Assembly (NCBI GenBank): GCA_032622095.1
Contig: CP136061.1
Coordinates: 168,459,107 to 168,523,106, forward strand
Direction of reading: 5' to 3'
DNA: 64,000 bases
Source of the DNA: Siphonodentalium dalli
Taxonomy: Eukaryota > Mollusca > Scaphopoda > Gadilida > Siphonodentaliidae
The translations under genes and the position numbers were made by a program. Numbering within the stretch: the first letter of the stretch is position 1; each line of letters opens with the position of its first letter. Positions 11,868 through 25,852 of this stretch are shown here, one piece after another. Under the pieces are notes generated by a model. That model saw only the letters and a list, made by a program, of their open reading frames with translations, had not been told where the DNA came from and did no database searches.

Positions 11868-12556
11868 AGCTTAACTTGACCAAGTCAAGCTATTGCCGTG
11901 GCGCGTCTGTCAGTCTGTACGTCCCGAATCCTTTAGCACGGCCTAGAGCCCGTACCGATGCACCGATCATCATGAAATTTTTCGTGGATCACGACATTGG
12001 CATCTAGATGGGAACGAGTCATTTTGGGCTCATTTGCATAAAAAACATGGCCACCGGCAGCCATCTTGGATTTTAAAATTGCATCCTTTAGCACAGGCTA
12101 GAGGTCGCAACACTATATAAATCCATAATGCACCCTATAGGCTGTACCAATGCTCCGATCTTCATGAAATTGTTCTTGGCTCATGACATTGGTATCCAGA
12201 TATGAACGGGTAATTTTGGGCTCATTTGCATAAAAAACATGGCCGCCAGCAGCCATCTTGGATTTCAAAATTGCGTCTTTTAGCATGGTCTAGTGTTCAC
12301 AGTATTGGTCCAATCATCATGAAATTTGTTATTGAGGTTGATATTGATATGTAGATGGCAACAAGTAATTTTGGAGTGGATCCATCAAGAAACATGGCCG
12401 CCATCGGCCATCTTGGATTTCAATGATAGCGTTATATAAATCAATATTTCCTCCTATAACTCATACTGATGTATCAATAATCATGAAATATTTCATGGCT
12501 CATGACATGTCGATTTGAATTTAATTCAAGCTACTGTGTCATTGACACTTTCATTT
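11868..12556 (+). repeat. Repeat family B, copy 2
   Basis: Starts agcttaacttgaccaagtcaagct. It contains four units with 'aaaaacatggccgcc' and 'gccatcttggattt', and ends with 'gctactgtgtcattgacact', the family's terminal hairpin (agtgtca-t-tgacact type). Confidence 0.75.
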
Positions 12557-12721
12557 TGAGGAAAAACAGACTTTTCTTCATGAAATGGAAAAAACGTAGG
12601 AGGCGTTCGTAATTTAAACCAGACTTAAAAATTGATGCCACCACCTAACTAGGTTGGGGGGGGGTGGGTATATGTGGAAGCACTACTGGTATCGCACAGG
12701 GTATATGGTCTCATGATATGA

Positions 12722-13215
12722 CCGAACTTGACAAAGTCAAGCTAAGTTATTGTCGTGGCGCATCGTCCAGCATCTTGATTCTGTATGTTCCGAATCCTTT
12801 AGCACCGCCTAGAGCCCGTACCGATCACTATGAAAATGTTCATGGATCATGACATTGGCATCTAGATGGGAATGAGTCATTTTGAACTCGTTTGCATTAT
12901 AACATGGCACTGGCAGCCATCGTGAATTTCCAAATTGAATCTATATCATGGGCTACAGGCCACAGCATTGGTCCGATCAAGAAATTTGGCACAACAGTTG
13001 ACATATTGACTTTTAGAAGGGAACGAGTAATTTTGGTGTGAATCCAAAAACATGGCTGCCATCAGTGTCGGTGATGACACTACCGTATATAAATCAATAG
13101 CACTGCCTACAGCTCATACTGATGCATCAATCCTCATGAAATTGTTCATGGGTCACGATGACATTACCATGTAAATGTGAATTTAATTCATAATCAGTGT
13201 CCCTAATTTTGCATA
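12722..13215 (+). repeat. Repeat family B, copy 3
   Basis: Starts gaacttgacaaagtcaagctaag, then a catcgtccagcatc tract, then two to three diverged units (cctagagcccgtaccgat, gggaatgagtcatttt, aaaacatggctgcc). The right end merges into the minisatellite that follows. Confidence 0.65.
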
Positions 13216-13221
13216 ACTTCA

Positions 13222-13345
13222 CTGATGTTGGACATGAAACCCCATTGATGTTGGACATGAAACCTCATTGATGTTGGACATGAAACCTCATTGATATTGG
13301 ACACACAAAAACTCATTGATATTGGACACACAAAAACTCATAAAC
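13222..13345 (+). repeat. Minisatellite, 25-31 bp unit
   Basis: Units of 'cattgatgttggacatgaaa' plus 'cccc/cct' occur three times, then shift to 'ctcattgatattggacacac' plus 'aaaaa' twice. The block lies exactly between family B and family A copies. Confidence 0.75.
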
Positions 13346-13404
13346 ATCAAATGTTGGAACCCCTTCTGCAAACTCATAAAATTGGACACAATATAAAGCT
13401 CATA

Positions 13405-16330
13405 ATATTTTTAGCTCATAAACAACATTTGTTGGTAGTACCGTCTGTCCGTCCGTGCGTCCGTCAATTATTTAAAAAACAACTTCTCCTCTGAAACCAT
13501 CATACCGAATTGGTTCATATTTGGTGTGGATGTTCCCTAGGTGACTCTCATTCAGATTTGTTCAAATGAGGTCACTGGGTCAAATAGTTGCGAAACCAGG
13601 GCCATAACTCGATTCCTCCATATTAATTCTTACAACAACTTCTTGTTGAGAAACCAGGGCCATAACTCATAATAATTCTTACAATGACTTCTTCTAAAAA
13701 AATATTGGGCCGATTTAGCTTATATTTGGTACTGAGGGACCTTGGGTGACTGGGAATCAGATTTGTTCAAATTGGGTCACTGGGTCAAATAGGGGCAGAG
13801 CCAGGGACATAACTCTAAAAACCAAAAAATAACATTTTTGCATTTTGATCATATTTGGTGTGGAAGTTCCCTAGGTGACTGTCATTCAGATTTGTTCAAA
13901 TGAGGTCACTGTGTCAAATAGTTGCGAAACCAGGGCCATAACTATATTCCTCCTTGGTAATTCTTATAACGACTTCTTGTCTTGAACCATTATGCCGATT
14001 TAGTTTATATTTGGTATGGGGGTCATTGAATGACTGGGGTTCAGATTTGTTCAAATGGGGTCACTGGGTCAAATAGGGGTGGAGCCAAGGCCATAATTAA
14101 AAAAAAAATAATAAAAAAAAATTCAGGAACTCCTTGATCAATTTAACATACAAAAAAAATATCACCCTCCCCCACATGACCCAGAACCCCACCCTGCCCC
14201 CAACCAACAGCATTCCACCCTATCTCATCTCCTAACTCACAGGATCTCTCCCACCAGCAGATTAAGTCAATTGTATTAGCTACAGACAGAGAGAGAGTTA
14301 ATATAAATACACACACAGTCATCAATTGAGATGTTTATCAGGCTGACAGATCCTGTGTGAACTAATGCTTAGCTAGCACTCATGCCAATGTGTGTTATTA
14401 AAATAAAATAAACACAAATTATTGTTCTCTAACCTGAATTTAGTGTGTCTGGCATTTGCAGAATGAGGTTCCCAGAGGGTGAATTTAGTTATGCTACCCT
14501 GCACAGCAGTCTAGCATCACCAAATACACTAGCCAGGGTCCTCATTCTGCTTAGGCCTCATCTTCTGGGAAGTATATAGGCACTTAAATTGACATTTTTA
14601 CTTACTTTTTCCCTTCTGTTTAGTTTCTATATCCCCTAATTTGTGAATATAAAATGCATAATTGAGGTGCCCAATGGGTGCACATCACCAACTTTAACTG
14701 GAGAACTTCAATCTAATGCTATGTCTCCCATAGCAGTTGAGGCCTACACAGAATGAGGTCCCCAGAGGTTGAATTTGGTGATGCTAGCCCGCATTGCAGG
14801 ATTGTGTCATTAAATTCACCCTTTGGGGACCTCATTCTGCAAATGTCAGACACTATGTTCAGGCTTGGCTTTTCGAATATTATGTTCTTAACCACCAACT
14901 CATTATACCCTGATTTTGCAAAGAAAACTTGGGGGGTATATTGGGTATGTCAGACTGTTATCCCATCCATCCATCTGTCATTATGTCTCTATCCGTCCAT
15001 CAATTGTTTTCTTCTCCAGATACATATTAAAGACCAAATGGGTTTATATATTTAGGTGTGGATGTAAATCCTTGTTTTGATCACAGCTGTAGGAGTAACA
15101 CAATACATTGGTATTGCTGGGCAAAATGTTTGTGCCATCATTAATTATCTCCATGTCAACAGGTCTCCCAGACATTCTGGTAGCTGATAGTGGCTTTATG
15201 AATGGAATTTTATCCCATGTTTATCTCAGATACAAATTACCTGTTTGACAGATAAAGTTTATTTTTACTATTAATATTAACCATTTCATGGCCAGAGTTG
15301 TGCTGGTGAGTGCAATGAAGACCCTGTGCTTGTGCATTCTCTTATATATGCTCCCTTGGGGAGCCTCCCATATAAAAGAGAATGCACTGGCTTTCAAGGT
15401 CATGGTAATTTTGTTGAGCCAATAGGCATTCAAATAAATCATGTATGTCATATTCTTGCAGGGATGTCGCCACTGTGTTGGGGGGGGGGGGGGGGGGGGG
15501 GGTTACAGATTTGTTCAATGAAATGTAATTTTTGAGCTCACATCTTCTCTAGACTGAATGGGTTCATATTTGGTGTGGTTGTTCCCTAGGTGACTTACAT
15601 TCATATTTGTTTAAATGAGGTCACTCTATCAAATGGTTATGAAGGCAGAGCCATAACTCTTGCCCTCCATAGTAATTCTTAAAAACTACTTCTTCTGTTG
15701 TACCATCAGGTTGAATGGGTTCATATTTGGTATGAACAGTCCTTAGGTGACCCGGAGTTCAGATTTTTTTTCAAATGGGGTCATTGGTTTTAAATGGGGT
15801 CACCTGGTCAACTAGGGGTCAAGCAAAGGACAGTTTTCCTCTTAATATGCTTCCTTCACACAGACCATCATGTCTATTTTACTGATATTTAGTATGAAGG
15901 GTTCTTTGGTGTCTGGGATTCAAATTTATTCAGATGGGGTCACCAGATTAAATAGAGTGGGACCGGGGACATAACTGTATGTCTCTATAGGAATACTTAA
16001 AAATGTCTTCTCAAGAGAGGTTGGACTATTTAGCTTACATATAGTATGGAGGATCCTTTAGTGACTGAGATTCAGATTTGTTAACATGAGGTCAACCTGT
16101 TAAGAAATGACGGGGCTATGGGGACTTCACTTAAAACATCTACCTTGGAACTACCTGACTGATTAATCTGACATATGTATGGTGTTTTCGGGTTCATGGA
16201 TAATTGGGCTTCAAACATGTCTAAATAGTTTATAAAAATGTGCTTGTGAGATTGGAAATTTCGAACAATTGAGAAAGTTTGAGACGTCAGTTGTGAAATT
16301 CCAACCTAAGACTTGGAGATTTTCAGATCA
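13405..16330 (+). repeat. Composite A-M-A repeat, copy 2
   Basis: An A start (ccgtctgtccgtccgtgcgt) is followed by several A modules to 14100, a C-rich segment (caccctcccccacatgaccc), an M palindromic block (14440-14860), and a second set of A modules (15535-16150). It ends in the 'aatttcgaacaattgagaaa' segment also seen at 4110-4160. A 23-G run lies at 15480-15502. The order of parts matches 2053-4440, so this is one long repeat family rather than chance neighbours. Confidence 0.65.
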
Positions 16331-19300
16331 GTCTATTACACTTGTACGAATCCACATATAATTACATTGTTGATCCACAGTCGAAATCGTTATGACTCCC
16401 ATCACTCTCACAGCTATATACATATCGATTGCATCTGAACAGTATTGGAATATTCAATATCAGGAACGAAGGATTTGATTTCCGAGGAAATTCGGTCACA
16501 GTTGAATCACACTCTATCACCGCGTGATACAAATGGTATGCCTCAATTACTTTGCACAGTTCTGCTAATTTCTTGTGGAAATATGACTAGAATCCAAATG
16601 GTGATTTTTTTGGTGAAATTTCATACAGCGTTCTGTAAAATCGAATTATTGAGGGATCGGAAGGGGCTGGGATCTCATGAATGGTATATTTCATTGCTCC
16701 AATGACCAGTTAACATGAACAATACAAAATAAAGTCATATTTCCGAACCAGTTCCATACAGAAGAAACTGGTCTAGAAATATTAGTGAAAAAACGTCAAA
16801 TTTTCCACTTACAGCTGCCATTTTGACGGTCATCTTGAACGGGGAATTCCAATTTCGCCCTAAAAATGTGCCATTATATCTCATGGAGACATATTTAGTG
16901 TATATGCCTAATTTTAAATCGCAGATTCCATGGTAAGATTAATTGTGACATTTAATAAATTATGTTATCACAAAACACTCTTTAAATTCGGAAACCCCTT
17001 AAATTTCAGCGTGGCTCCATATCTAATATCAATTGGTATGTGAATATGTACATATGTGCAAAATTTCATGCTTTAGTCACGAAGTGAAATTTTTTTTTAA
17101 TAATCTACTCCACTATATGCTGTGTATGAGAATAAATTATATTAAATGCATATAAACCCCATAAAATATTATTGGTAAGGCGTAATTACTTATTTTGATT
17201 GGAAACTGTTGGAAATATTTCATCTATTTCATCGTCAGTCACGAAATTAATGTAATGTCAGTCACGTACTGTTTGTGCAACAAATATATTTCATGTCAGT
17301 TCTAAGCTTAAATTTTGCATTAACATTATTTTGAAATGTCTACCATGAAATCATGAATTTCTGTAAATTTAAGACAAATTTTATTTGAAAATAAGTTTCC
17401 ACAGTGCTTGATATTTTCATGTAATGTCAGTCACGCACGCATTGAACGATGCCATGTTATCATCGCTTGACTAAATTCGGAACTATGACTATGAGAACGT
17501 TGTTGCGGCTTTCCAACTCAAGAAAACAGGTATGCCAATTAAAATATAGAATAGAAATTGAGCATAATCTTGCTCAATGTAGTTATTTTTTACGAATATT
17601 AATCCAACATGACAAAACACACCGTTATTCTTATATATTAATTAAATGCAATGACTCTCGATTCGAAATCATTTGTGTTTGTTTATTACCGATTGTTGCA
17701 TACCCAATCGAGGTGTAAATATTTACAATTGCACGTAGTTCAGACAATGTTTTCTATGGAGTGGTATGGTCGATTTATTTGAAATTATCGGCGATGTTAG
17801 TAGCATGCTACATTCTCCAGGTTGGCGAAGCACCTGAGTACAAACTTATCAATTCCATGCACCCGAAGAAGTGCATAATATGTCTTTAAAATTCAAGTGA
17901 TAAATGTGATAGCATTGTCCTATTATGAGTGCAAAATTATCCACAAAACACTCTTTGTGTGAATTGAGCATATGTTTATATACCGGTACAGGACATAAAT
18001 AGTGTACAATAAGCAAAACACTCAACACCATGGCAATATTTTTGGGAAGGTGATTCATGGTGACCCATTCAACACCAAAATCTTTTTGAGTACCGAGGAT
18101 CAGCGAGTGCTATAACAGAATGTTGCAAACACCATGATGTCAGTTGTAACCAAAGTTCATAGTGGTGTCTTCCCGGTGGCTTTCTTTTTACCTTACACAG
18201 CATATGAACTTGACAATTACATACAGGTACTATTTACGCGATATTTATGATTGGTATAGAGAACAAAATATGTCAAATAAATTTTAGCAATATATTTTTT
18301 TTATGTGTGTCAGAACGAAAAATGTCTATAAAAGTTTAAATATATTATTGACAAATTATCTTTTTAATTTATTTGATTTGTAATTGGCATATCTTATCAA
18401 CATTTTTGAGTAAATATCAACGACAATAAACAAAATAGAAACTCTCAACTCCAACTTTTCCCAGACTCGGACTTTTAGAGTGTCCCCAACATTCTTTGAC
18501 ATTGTAAATAAACAAACCCGATGGATGAAGATGAGAATGAAATACAAATCATTGCCAGTAAGCCTGGACAAAATTAGCTTTTTTAAACCTATCATAAAGT
18601 TATTAAATGTGAGAGGAAATTTGTGCTTCATAATGTGCTTGTGAAGCTTCCACCAGAACAGTAAATATATTGCTTGAATTCTAGTTCAAATTTATCACAA
18701 TCCCATCTTGGTCATCACATTAATGCACATCTGGAAATGTACCGGTACTTAATATGGACTGGTGACAAGAAGCATGAGGCAATCATCAACTTTTCTTCCT
18801 ATGCATATATGGTTGCCAGAATGGTAGGAGCGGGTATCTGATTTTGTGTTGATTTTCCATTCCAATCACCAAGAGTACAATAATTCTTTTTACGAAGACT
18901 TTAATGGATATTATGTCTGTAAACTTCTGTGTTACTTCGACAGACAATTCAACCTTGTTCATCAACCAAACCTCTGCCGTTGGTATTCATGTGTCATGAT
19001 TAAAGTATAGCTATCATTTTTTAACAAGGCCCAGTTGATCTCCCCAAGTGGGATAACATTTCCTGGGGTGATTTTATTCGTTAGACAGGTATTTATTTTT
19101 AATTTCAAAAGCCAGTCACTGTTAGCTGTATCAAGTAATCTGACTGAGTCCGTCACTAGTGCTCTTAGTGTACAAGCAAATATACTCAATCACTATCGAT
19201 ACGCAAGAACATCTGGCGATTACATGTGCATCATTTCAGCGTTGCTAGCTCACAACTCCTGAAGTTGGCAACTTCACTACTCTCTCCACATACCATGTTG

Positions 19301-20530
19301 GTCTCTTTTAAAATATTGCTATAATATCATAATCTAGTTTGGCACAAGTTTATATATTTAATGTGCTTGAACATATATTTCGGTTTTATATAGTGAATTC
19401 TCACCGGAAGCCCATGCATGATAATGATATGCATATGTGTCATTCTTACACGCTTGGATATATTTTGGAAATATATGTATTTTAATGTCACATTTCAACA
19501 TTTCCGCCACATTGGCGGCCATCTCGATTATAAGAATATCTAAATCAGAGTACATTTGTTCATACCGGTATATCTAACACCAAGATATCGTTGTCCTGTG
19601 GTGGAAATGTTATCTGATGTCTGAAAATATAATATTTGGTGAATTTTAACAATGCTTATTTGGAAAATAATTGTGATATGACTCTCATTGTTCTGTTAAG
19701 ACAACTATTAGGATTGTATCATAACATGGGGATCATTTATTTGGAAGAAGCAAATTAGTCTACTACACTCACCTTCTGCATGACAGAAATGTAATTGGGT
19801 GAAAGAGGGTAAAATTTAAGTATTATCGTACTTTGGCCACGATCTTGGATGAAGTTGACAGTTTATGGATCCAGTTAGATGTTAATACCAGATGTAATGA
19901 TCCTGCCGACTTCCATCACCGATTACTTCTAATTTCCTTTAAGGAAATGGTTAGACAATAAAAAAATGCATATTTTGGCGAAAATTCACAGGGCTTTCTT
20001 TAAAACATCACAATTGTAGAAGACAACCAAGGTTAAGATCCAAGAAATCAAATATTAAATGTGATGCGGAAGTGATTTTTTATCATGATTGAAGTGAAAT
20101 ATTTTCCCTAATCATCTTCATAGAATTGGAAATGATATAGTCAAATTGTATGGAAAATCATCAATTTTCCCACTTACGGCCATTTTGGTGGCCATCTTTG
20201 ATCGAGACGACAAATTTTTATATAAAAATATTAAATATAACATTGTGCCACCTCATACACTGTATAAAATTACTCTATGTGTTGTATTATAAAATTGTTG
20301 CGCGAAACAAATGCATTTTCACATGCATGCACATTGTTTATGTTTTGAAGTGTTTCTTGCAGTCTCAAAAATATGTTCATGGCACAGCATGGCATGCACA
20401 TTTGGTACTATAAAACTATGTGTATTACTCTTGATATGTTATTGTCTATGAATCCTTGCTCTTCACCAGGATCTCAGTATTACAGTATTTGTAAAGCATA
20501 GGTGAAGAGTTCAACAAGAAACTGAAAATC
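16331..20530. other. Unassigned AT-rich sequence
   Basis: No coding exon is supported. A phrase 'aattttcc.acttacggc/agctgccattttg' followed by 'gg(t)ccatctt' occurs near 16800 and again near 20165, suggesting an old dispersed repeat. A possible internal exon near 19027-19090 (bounded by aacaag and caggtattta) could not be matched to any family. Confidence 0.4.
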
Positions 20531-20537
20531 TGATTTT

Positions 20538-22835
20538 TATAGTATGGTAAACATAGTGTCATTGTCTGGATTGACCACTCGTTGTTTGTCCGTCCGTCCG
20601 TCTGTCGCACCGTCTGTCGCACCGTCTGTCCATCCTTAGACACTTTACATGTAATGCGATAACTCAAACATTTTCTACCTGATCAAAACCAAATTTTGTA
20701 TATGAGTTTTTCAGCCCAAAATACAGATCGAGTTCGAATATGGGCTTGATCCGATATATTTTAAAGGAGTTATGACCATTTTTTCGAAAAAAAATCAAAA
20801 AAATCTGAAGCTATAACCGAAGTAATTTTAGTCTGATTGTGTTCATATTTGATATATAGGTTTATGATGACACACCCCTCACCTGTGTAGTTTTTGGTAT
20901 CGATTGGTTGATCGGTTTAGAACATAATTAACCCTTCACACACATGCTATCCGATGCATCTAAGTCAAACAATTTTCTTCTGATCTGCCTCATATTTCTT
21001 ACCTAGGTCTTTCTAAGCACGTTCTTCATCTGTATGGATTTTGGTATTGTTTAGTTAACCATTTCCACTCTTGTTTTTAAATAGTGTTCATCCAAGCCAG
21101 GATGACTCAAACATTTTTCATCTGATTGACACCAAATTTGGTACTGGTATATGAATTTCTGACCCCTAAATACAGATCAAGTTCGAATATGGGTTTGATT
21201 CAATATATTTTAACAGAGTTATGGCCCTTTATAATTCATACCTGTTTGCCATGCACTGTGAACTGTGTTATTGGAATGAGACAATTAAAAGCTGGCAGAC
21301 CTGTTTATCATCTGTCAAACTTTGATTGATGACTCTTTATTCACGTTCTGTCTTTTGTGCAATATTAAGTTAATCCCCTGTTGAAACAGGTCAATGGCAT
21401 TAATTAATGTACACTCTATAAGACTCTTAGTTCCATCATATTATGTCCTTGGAAATGATTAACCCTCTCCACACATGCTTTTCATTTGATCCTTCTCTGA
21501 TTGTATGTCCAGTTTGATGGTGGTCCACTTTTATCTTGCATGGATTTTGGGATTAAAATTAACCCATTCCATAGACACATGATATCCGATAGGCAGATAT
21601 TAAATTATACCTTTCACTTTGAGCCAGGTTCAGTAAGGATTTCTAAAAACATTAGAGGAAATGTCTTATTTTGAAATTCCCTCTATTGCATTTGGGGTGC
21701 AGGATAATAATAACGTTGCTTGTATTCTTGAGACTGACTTATTGTATGGGGTTCTAAATCCAATTACATGCATTTATAGACTATTTTGATCAGTTCATTA
21801 GTGCGGTTAACATTAACCCCTTGCTATCTGATTTTATAACTCAAATATTTGTCATTGATTATATTTATATTTCATGCCATAGTTTATGATAACACACCCC
21901 TAACCTACATAGAGAGGGTCATTTGGTTTATTTGCTTTAAAATATTAACAAAATTAACCCACCCATTCCATAGACATACAGTATGCTATCCAGTGTAATG
22001 ACTCTAATATCTTCAATCTGACCATTCTCATATCCCACCTCTAGTTATCTCATAATTATGCATTAATGTATGTTATATCAAATCATTATCAATCATATTT
22101 TACTAAATTTTTTAACTATTTTATCTTTAACTGTTATGTATGGTTCTTCTGCCTGACTGGACTGAGCTTAATTAGCTTTATCACTCTATTAGAATATATA
22201 TCTATTTTAAAGTGACCTAATAGGTTGAAATCGAATGCCATATGCATGTTCATATGGAAGGTGCCCAATAAGTCTTATGCCACTTGTGAACTTAAAGGTA
22301 CCTCAATCCGATTTGATGGTCCCCATATCAGATTCTAACAACAACAATTTTTTTGAAATGCCGCTTCAGTTATCAGAATCGATTAATTGCCCAAAAATAA
22401 TGCTAACCACAGTCCACTATAGTATAAAATTGCCAAATTTTTTATTTACAACATTTTATGAAATTTTGCCGATTTGTCATATATCTGACACAAAAAAGCC
22501 ACTTGATTTTAGAGTTATCCATCTTCATCTGCTATTTGGTCTTCTCATTGACTTTTACTGGGCCACTGATATTCCAGGTGGTTAAAAATAATAGATTTAA
22601 AAAATTGATATCTGCTCACTCGGAGCTTTGATGAATGGGTTCCTCGATTTGAATCAAATATTTTTTACACCCAAAGCCAAATAAATAGTAACTGAGGGAT
22701 GCTTAATCGGATCGAGTACCTTTAATAATAAGGTGTTAATTGTTGAAAAGGTTGGTGTCCGGATTTATGAAAATAGATAATCGCTATCGCCAAGGTATGG
22801 GTAATCGTAATCGGCCTCTCGTTTTAGTATTATGG
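20538..22835 (+). repeat. Repeat family C, copy 1 (TATGGTAAACATAGTGTC)
   Basis: Starts tagtatggtaaacatagtgt, then ttgtccgtccgtccgtctgt. Modules end in 'gagttatg(a/g)cc', followed by a long AT-rich body. The end is 'cgctatcgccaaggtatggg' ... 'cggcctctcgttt'. It is more diverged than copies 2 and 3. No long ORF. Confidence 0.65.
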
Positions 22836-23153
22836 GCCCTTAAATCTGTAAACATTCCACACAATTTTTGGCTGCTTAAAAATAGGAATTTGGATCCGAC
22901 ATTTCAAATGCAGGGATCTGAGTTTAGATTCAAGTCTGGAGTATCATTTCTCTCTTGTTGCAAACCTCAATTGTAGCATACTAGAGTAACTTTGGTGCAT
23001 ATAAATGTACATCTATATCATAGCAGAAATACAACTGTTTCTCAAATCGAATGTGTCAATTAAAAATAATAGGCCAATCTTATTAAACGCATTCATGTAT
23101 TTGACATCAAACATTGGGAAACTCTCAGAAACGAACTTTAAATGATGGTCATT

Positions 23154-23380
23154 AACGCCACCGGTGTAATATGTTTTTGAAAATATAATAACAGCTGGTC
23201 CACTGGGCGATTGCATTATTGGTAAGTAAGTATTCTCGTACCTGATTCAATTGTACCGATAGAGTCACGTACAGGCTGAAATTGTAAACTTAACGCCACC
23301 AGTGTAATATGTTCTTGAAAATATAATAATGAAACCTTGTCCAATGGGAGATTGGATTATGGGTAATTAGGTAGTCTCGT
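23154..23380 (+). repeat. Tandem duplication, ~136 bp unit
   Basis: 'aacgccaccggtgtaatatg' + 'tttttgaaaatataataa' + 'gtccactgggcgattg' at 23155 recurs from 23291 with a few changes. It stands directly beside the C family copies. Confidence 0.7.
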
Positions 23381-23884
23381 TTAGTTTAGTAGAAAGGAAA
23401 TAGTATTCAAGGATAGGATATTTTATTTCAATACACATACATATTACATAATAATGATAACAATTATAGATAATTCTGTCGTATATTGTGGGGGATGGCA
23501 TAATCTGGCAAGACTGTCTTCCTGCCATCCCCAGTATGGTAAATATAGAAAGTAATAACTAATAGTAAGATGGCCTTGGGTGAGCCATGCACATATTGTG
23601 TATATGTAATTTATGAGTTTAGGGCTTAGTTTAAGAGTGTGTGAAAATGGATACTACCCGAGGGATGTTCAATACCATGTATATGGTTCAAATTCAGACG
23701 ATCGGGTAGTATGTTTGGCGGATGAGGTTACAGGGACTACTGATTCGTATAGATTGACGTTGAACGTGTTATATGTATACTTAACGGGGTACGTTCTGGG
23801 GGCAGTCTGGGCATCCTCGATTCTTGCATTTGATATTGTTAGAATATGCGCTTATTATTATTTTCTCTGTGATGTGTTTTTATG

Positions 23885-25852
23885 TTTACCCATACCATAG
23901 TATGGTAAACATAGTGTCGTTGCCCGGATTGACCACTCGTCGTTCGTCCGTCTGTCCGTCTGTCCGTCTGTCTGTCCATAGACACTTTACGAGTAATGCG
24001 ATAACTCAAACATTTTCTATCCGATCGAAACCAAATTTTGTATATGGGTTTCTCAGCCCAAAATACAGATCGAGTTCGAATTTGGGTTTGATCCGAGTTT
24101 TTATTACAGAGTTATGGCCCTTTTTCAACTTATAATTCACGCATTCTGCCATAACTCAAACATTTTTTATCTGATTGGAACCAAATTTAAATTTTTTTAG
24201 ATTTAGCTCCTTGCTAAATTTAACATTTACAAATATTAAATTTTGTTTGAACTTTAAATAACAATAAAAAAAAAATTAAATAATAATTTTTTTTTTACAC
24301 TTTCATTTATTTTAGTTTTATACGATTAATTAGGTGTGATATCCTGTTTTGAAAATATGAAGATTTTATTGCAATAGTTTCATGTAATATAATGATATCA
24401 ATAAATTACCATGTGATCATCCAACATCCAGAGTATATGAGAGGATTTTTATAGATGTTGTTATTCCAAGTGAAATCTGTTATGAAATGAGTGATGACAT
24501 ATGATACAGAGCTCTGGTGGGTCAAGCAAGATAAACAACACTGGTGGCTGGCTGTTTGTTTATTCTAACTGTCAAATTGATTAATGGCAGCACAAGACTG
24601 GTGTTTCTCCTATTCTTGAAATTTCATTACAGGGTGAGATAAGGGCCCCCCTCACCTATATAAGTGTCTTCTAAATTCCATTAATTTGCTTCAAAAATAA
24701 TTAACCCTTTCCAAGGTTTCCATAGACACATGCTTTAATGTACATGGACTCTTCCTCATATCTCTTAATATCTATTGGGTATCTTTGCACACTATTCACT
24801 TCTATCAATTTTGGTATTGACTGATTAATTGATTTTTGAAAAATATATTACCCCTTCAGACACGTGCTTTCAATTTGAAATTAAAACAACAGCTGATAGC
24901 CAATATGATTTATCTATGCAATGGGAAACAGGCAGATAAATATACATGACTATTGTAAGTGATGACTTGTTTTGAAAATCAATATGGTAGATGTTAGTAT
25001 TTCCAAGAACCTTATTTTCCCATTTGTTCACATTTTCATGGTTGATTGAATTTTAGGGGCCACAGAGCACTTAGAAGATTAACATTGAAGGTTGTGGCTT
25101 TTAGTGCCCAAGCTACTTGTAAAACATTGTAATGTGTGAAACCATTCAAATGAGGGCTAACTTACTTTCTTTTATATGAACGATTTAGTGGTCATAGGGG
25201 CCAGCATCCCCATCATATTATGTCTGTATAACATTATATAGATAATACTTTTGAATTGTATAAACTACATATATTTTTGAAAACCATACACCCCTGTTAT
25301 GAAACACTTAATCTTATTTAATACACAGGTCAGATCTGATTTTATATCTGTCCATGTTTGATAAACAAATAACTGGGGAGAATGGGGGAAGGGGGGGGGG
25401 GGTAATTAAAGTACCATTTAAATACGAGATGGAATCCCCTACATATATGTCGTTCTAAGCAATTATAATTTCTCTTTAGAAGTGAATAATCATTTTTGAA
25501 TATCTGGCATGTCAAAAGTGGAAAAGATAGGGATTTATCACTTTTGCTTCCAATGAGTTAACTTAAACTCCTAAACATGTCCTCCGAAATCACTAAACAA
25601 TTGGATCTCATAGTGAGAGGTCCTTGTGAGAATAGGGACAGAGTTATGAGATTTAAAACTACTCCTCCCCAACCCAAATACTTTAACCCTTTCTTAAGAC
25701 AAATTATTGGAGCTTTTGATTTCAAGTTGGGTACTGATATATGGATTAATTCCTGTGATCATATCTTTGACAAATAATCAGTTATGGCTAGTCGCTATCG
25801 CCAATGTATGGGTTAAACATCTGCCGATCGTGATCGGCCTCTCGTTTGAATA
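23885..25852 (+). mobile_element. Repeat family C, copy 2 (~2 kb, well preserved)
   Basis: The left end is the palindrome taccatagtatggta, then aacatagtgtcgttgcccgg, then a (TCTG/TCCG) tract. The right end is tcgctatcgccaatgtatgg, ttaaacatctgc and the hairpin gccgatcgtgatcggc followed by ctctcgttt. It is nearly identical over about 2 kb to copy 3 at 52801, but lacks an internal segment of about 115 bp near 24190. Terminal hairpin, no TIR and no ORF fit a non-autonomous Helitron-like element. That class is an inference. Confidence 0.7.

Noticed and set aside
19027-19090. A possible 64 bp exon (aacaag acceptor, caggtattta donor)
   Set aside because: The splice signals are weak, the peptide is too short to place, and no partner exon was found nearby.
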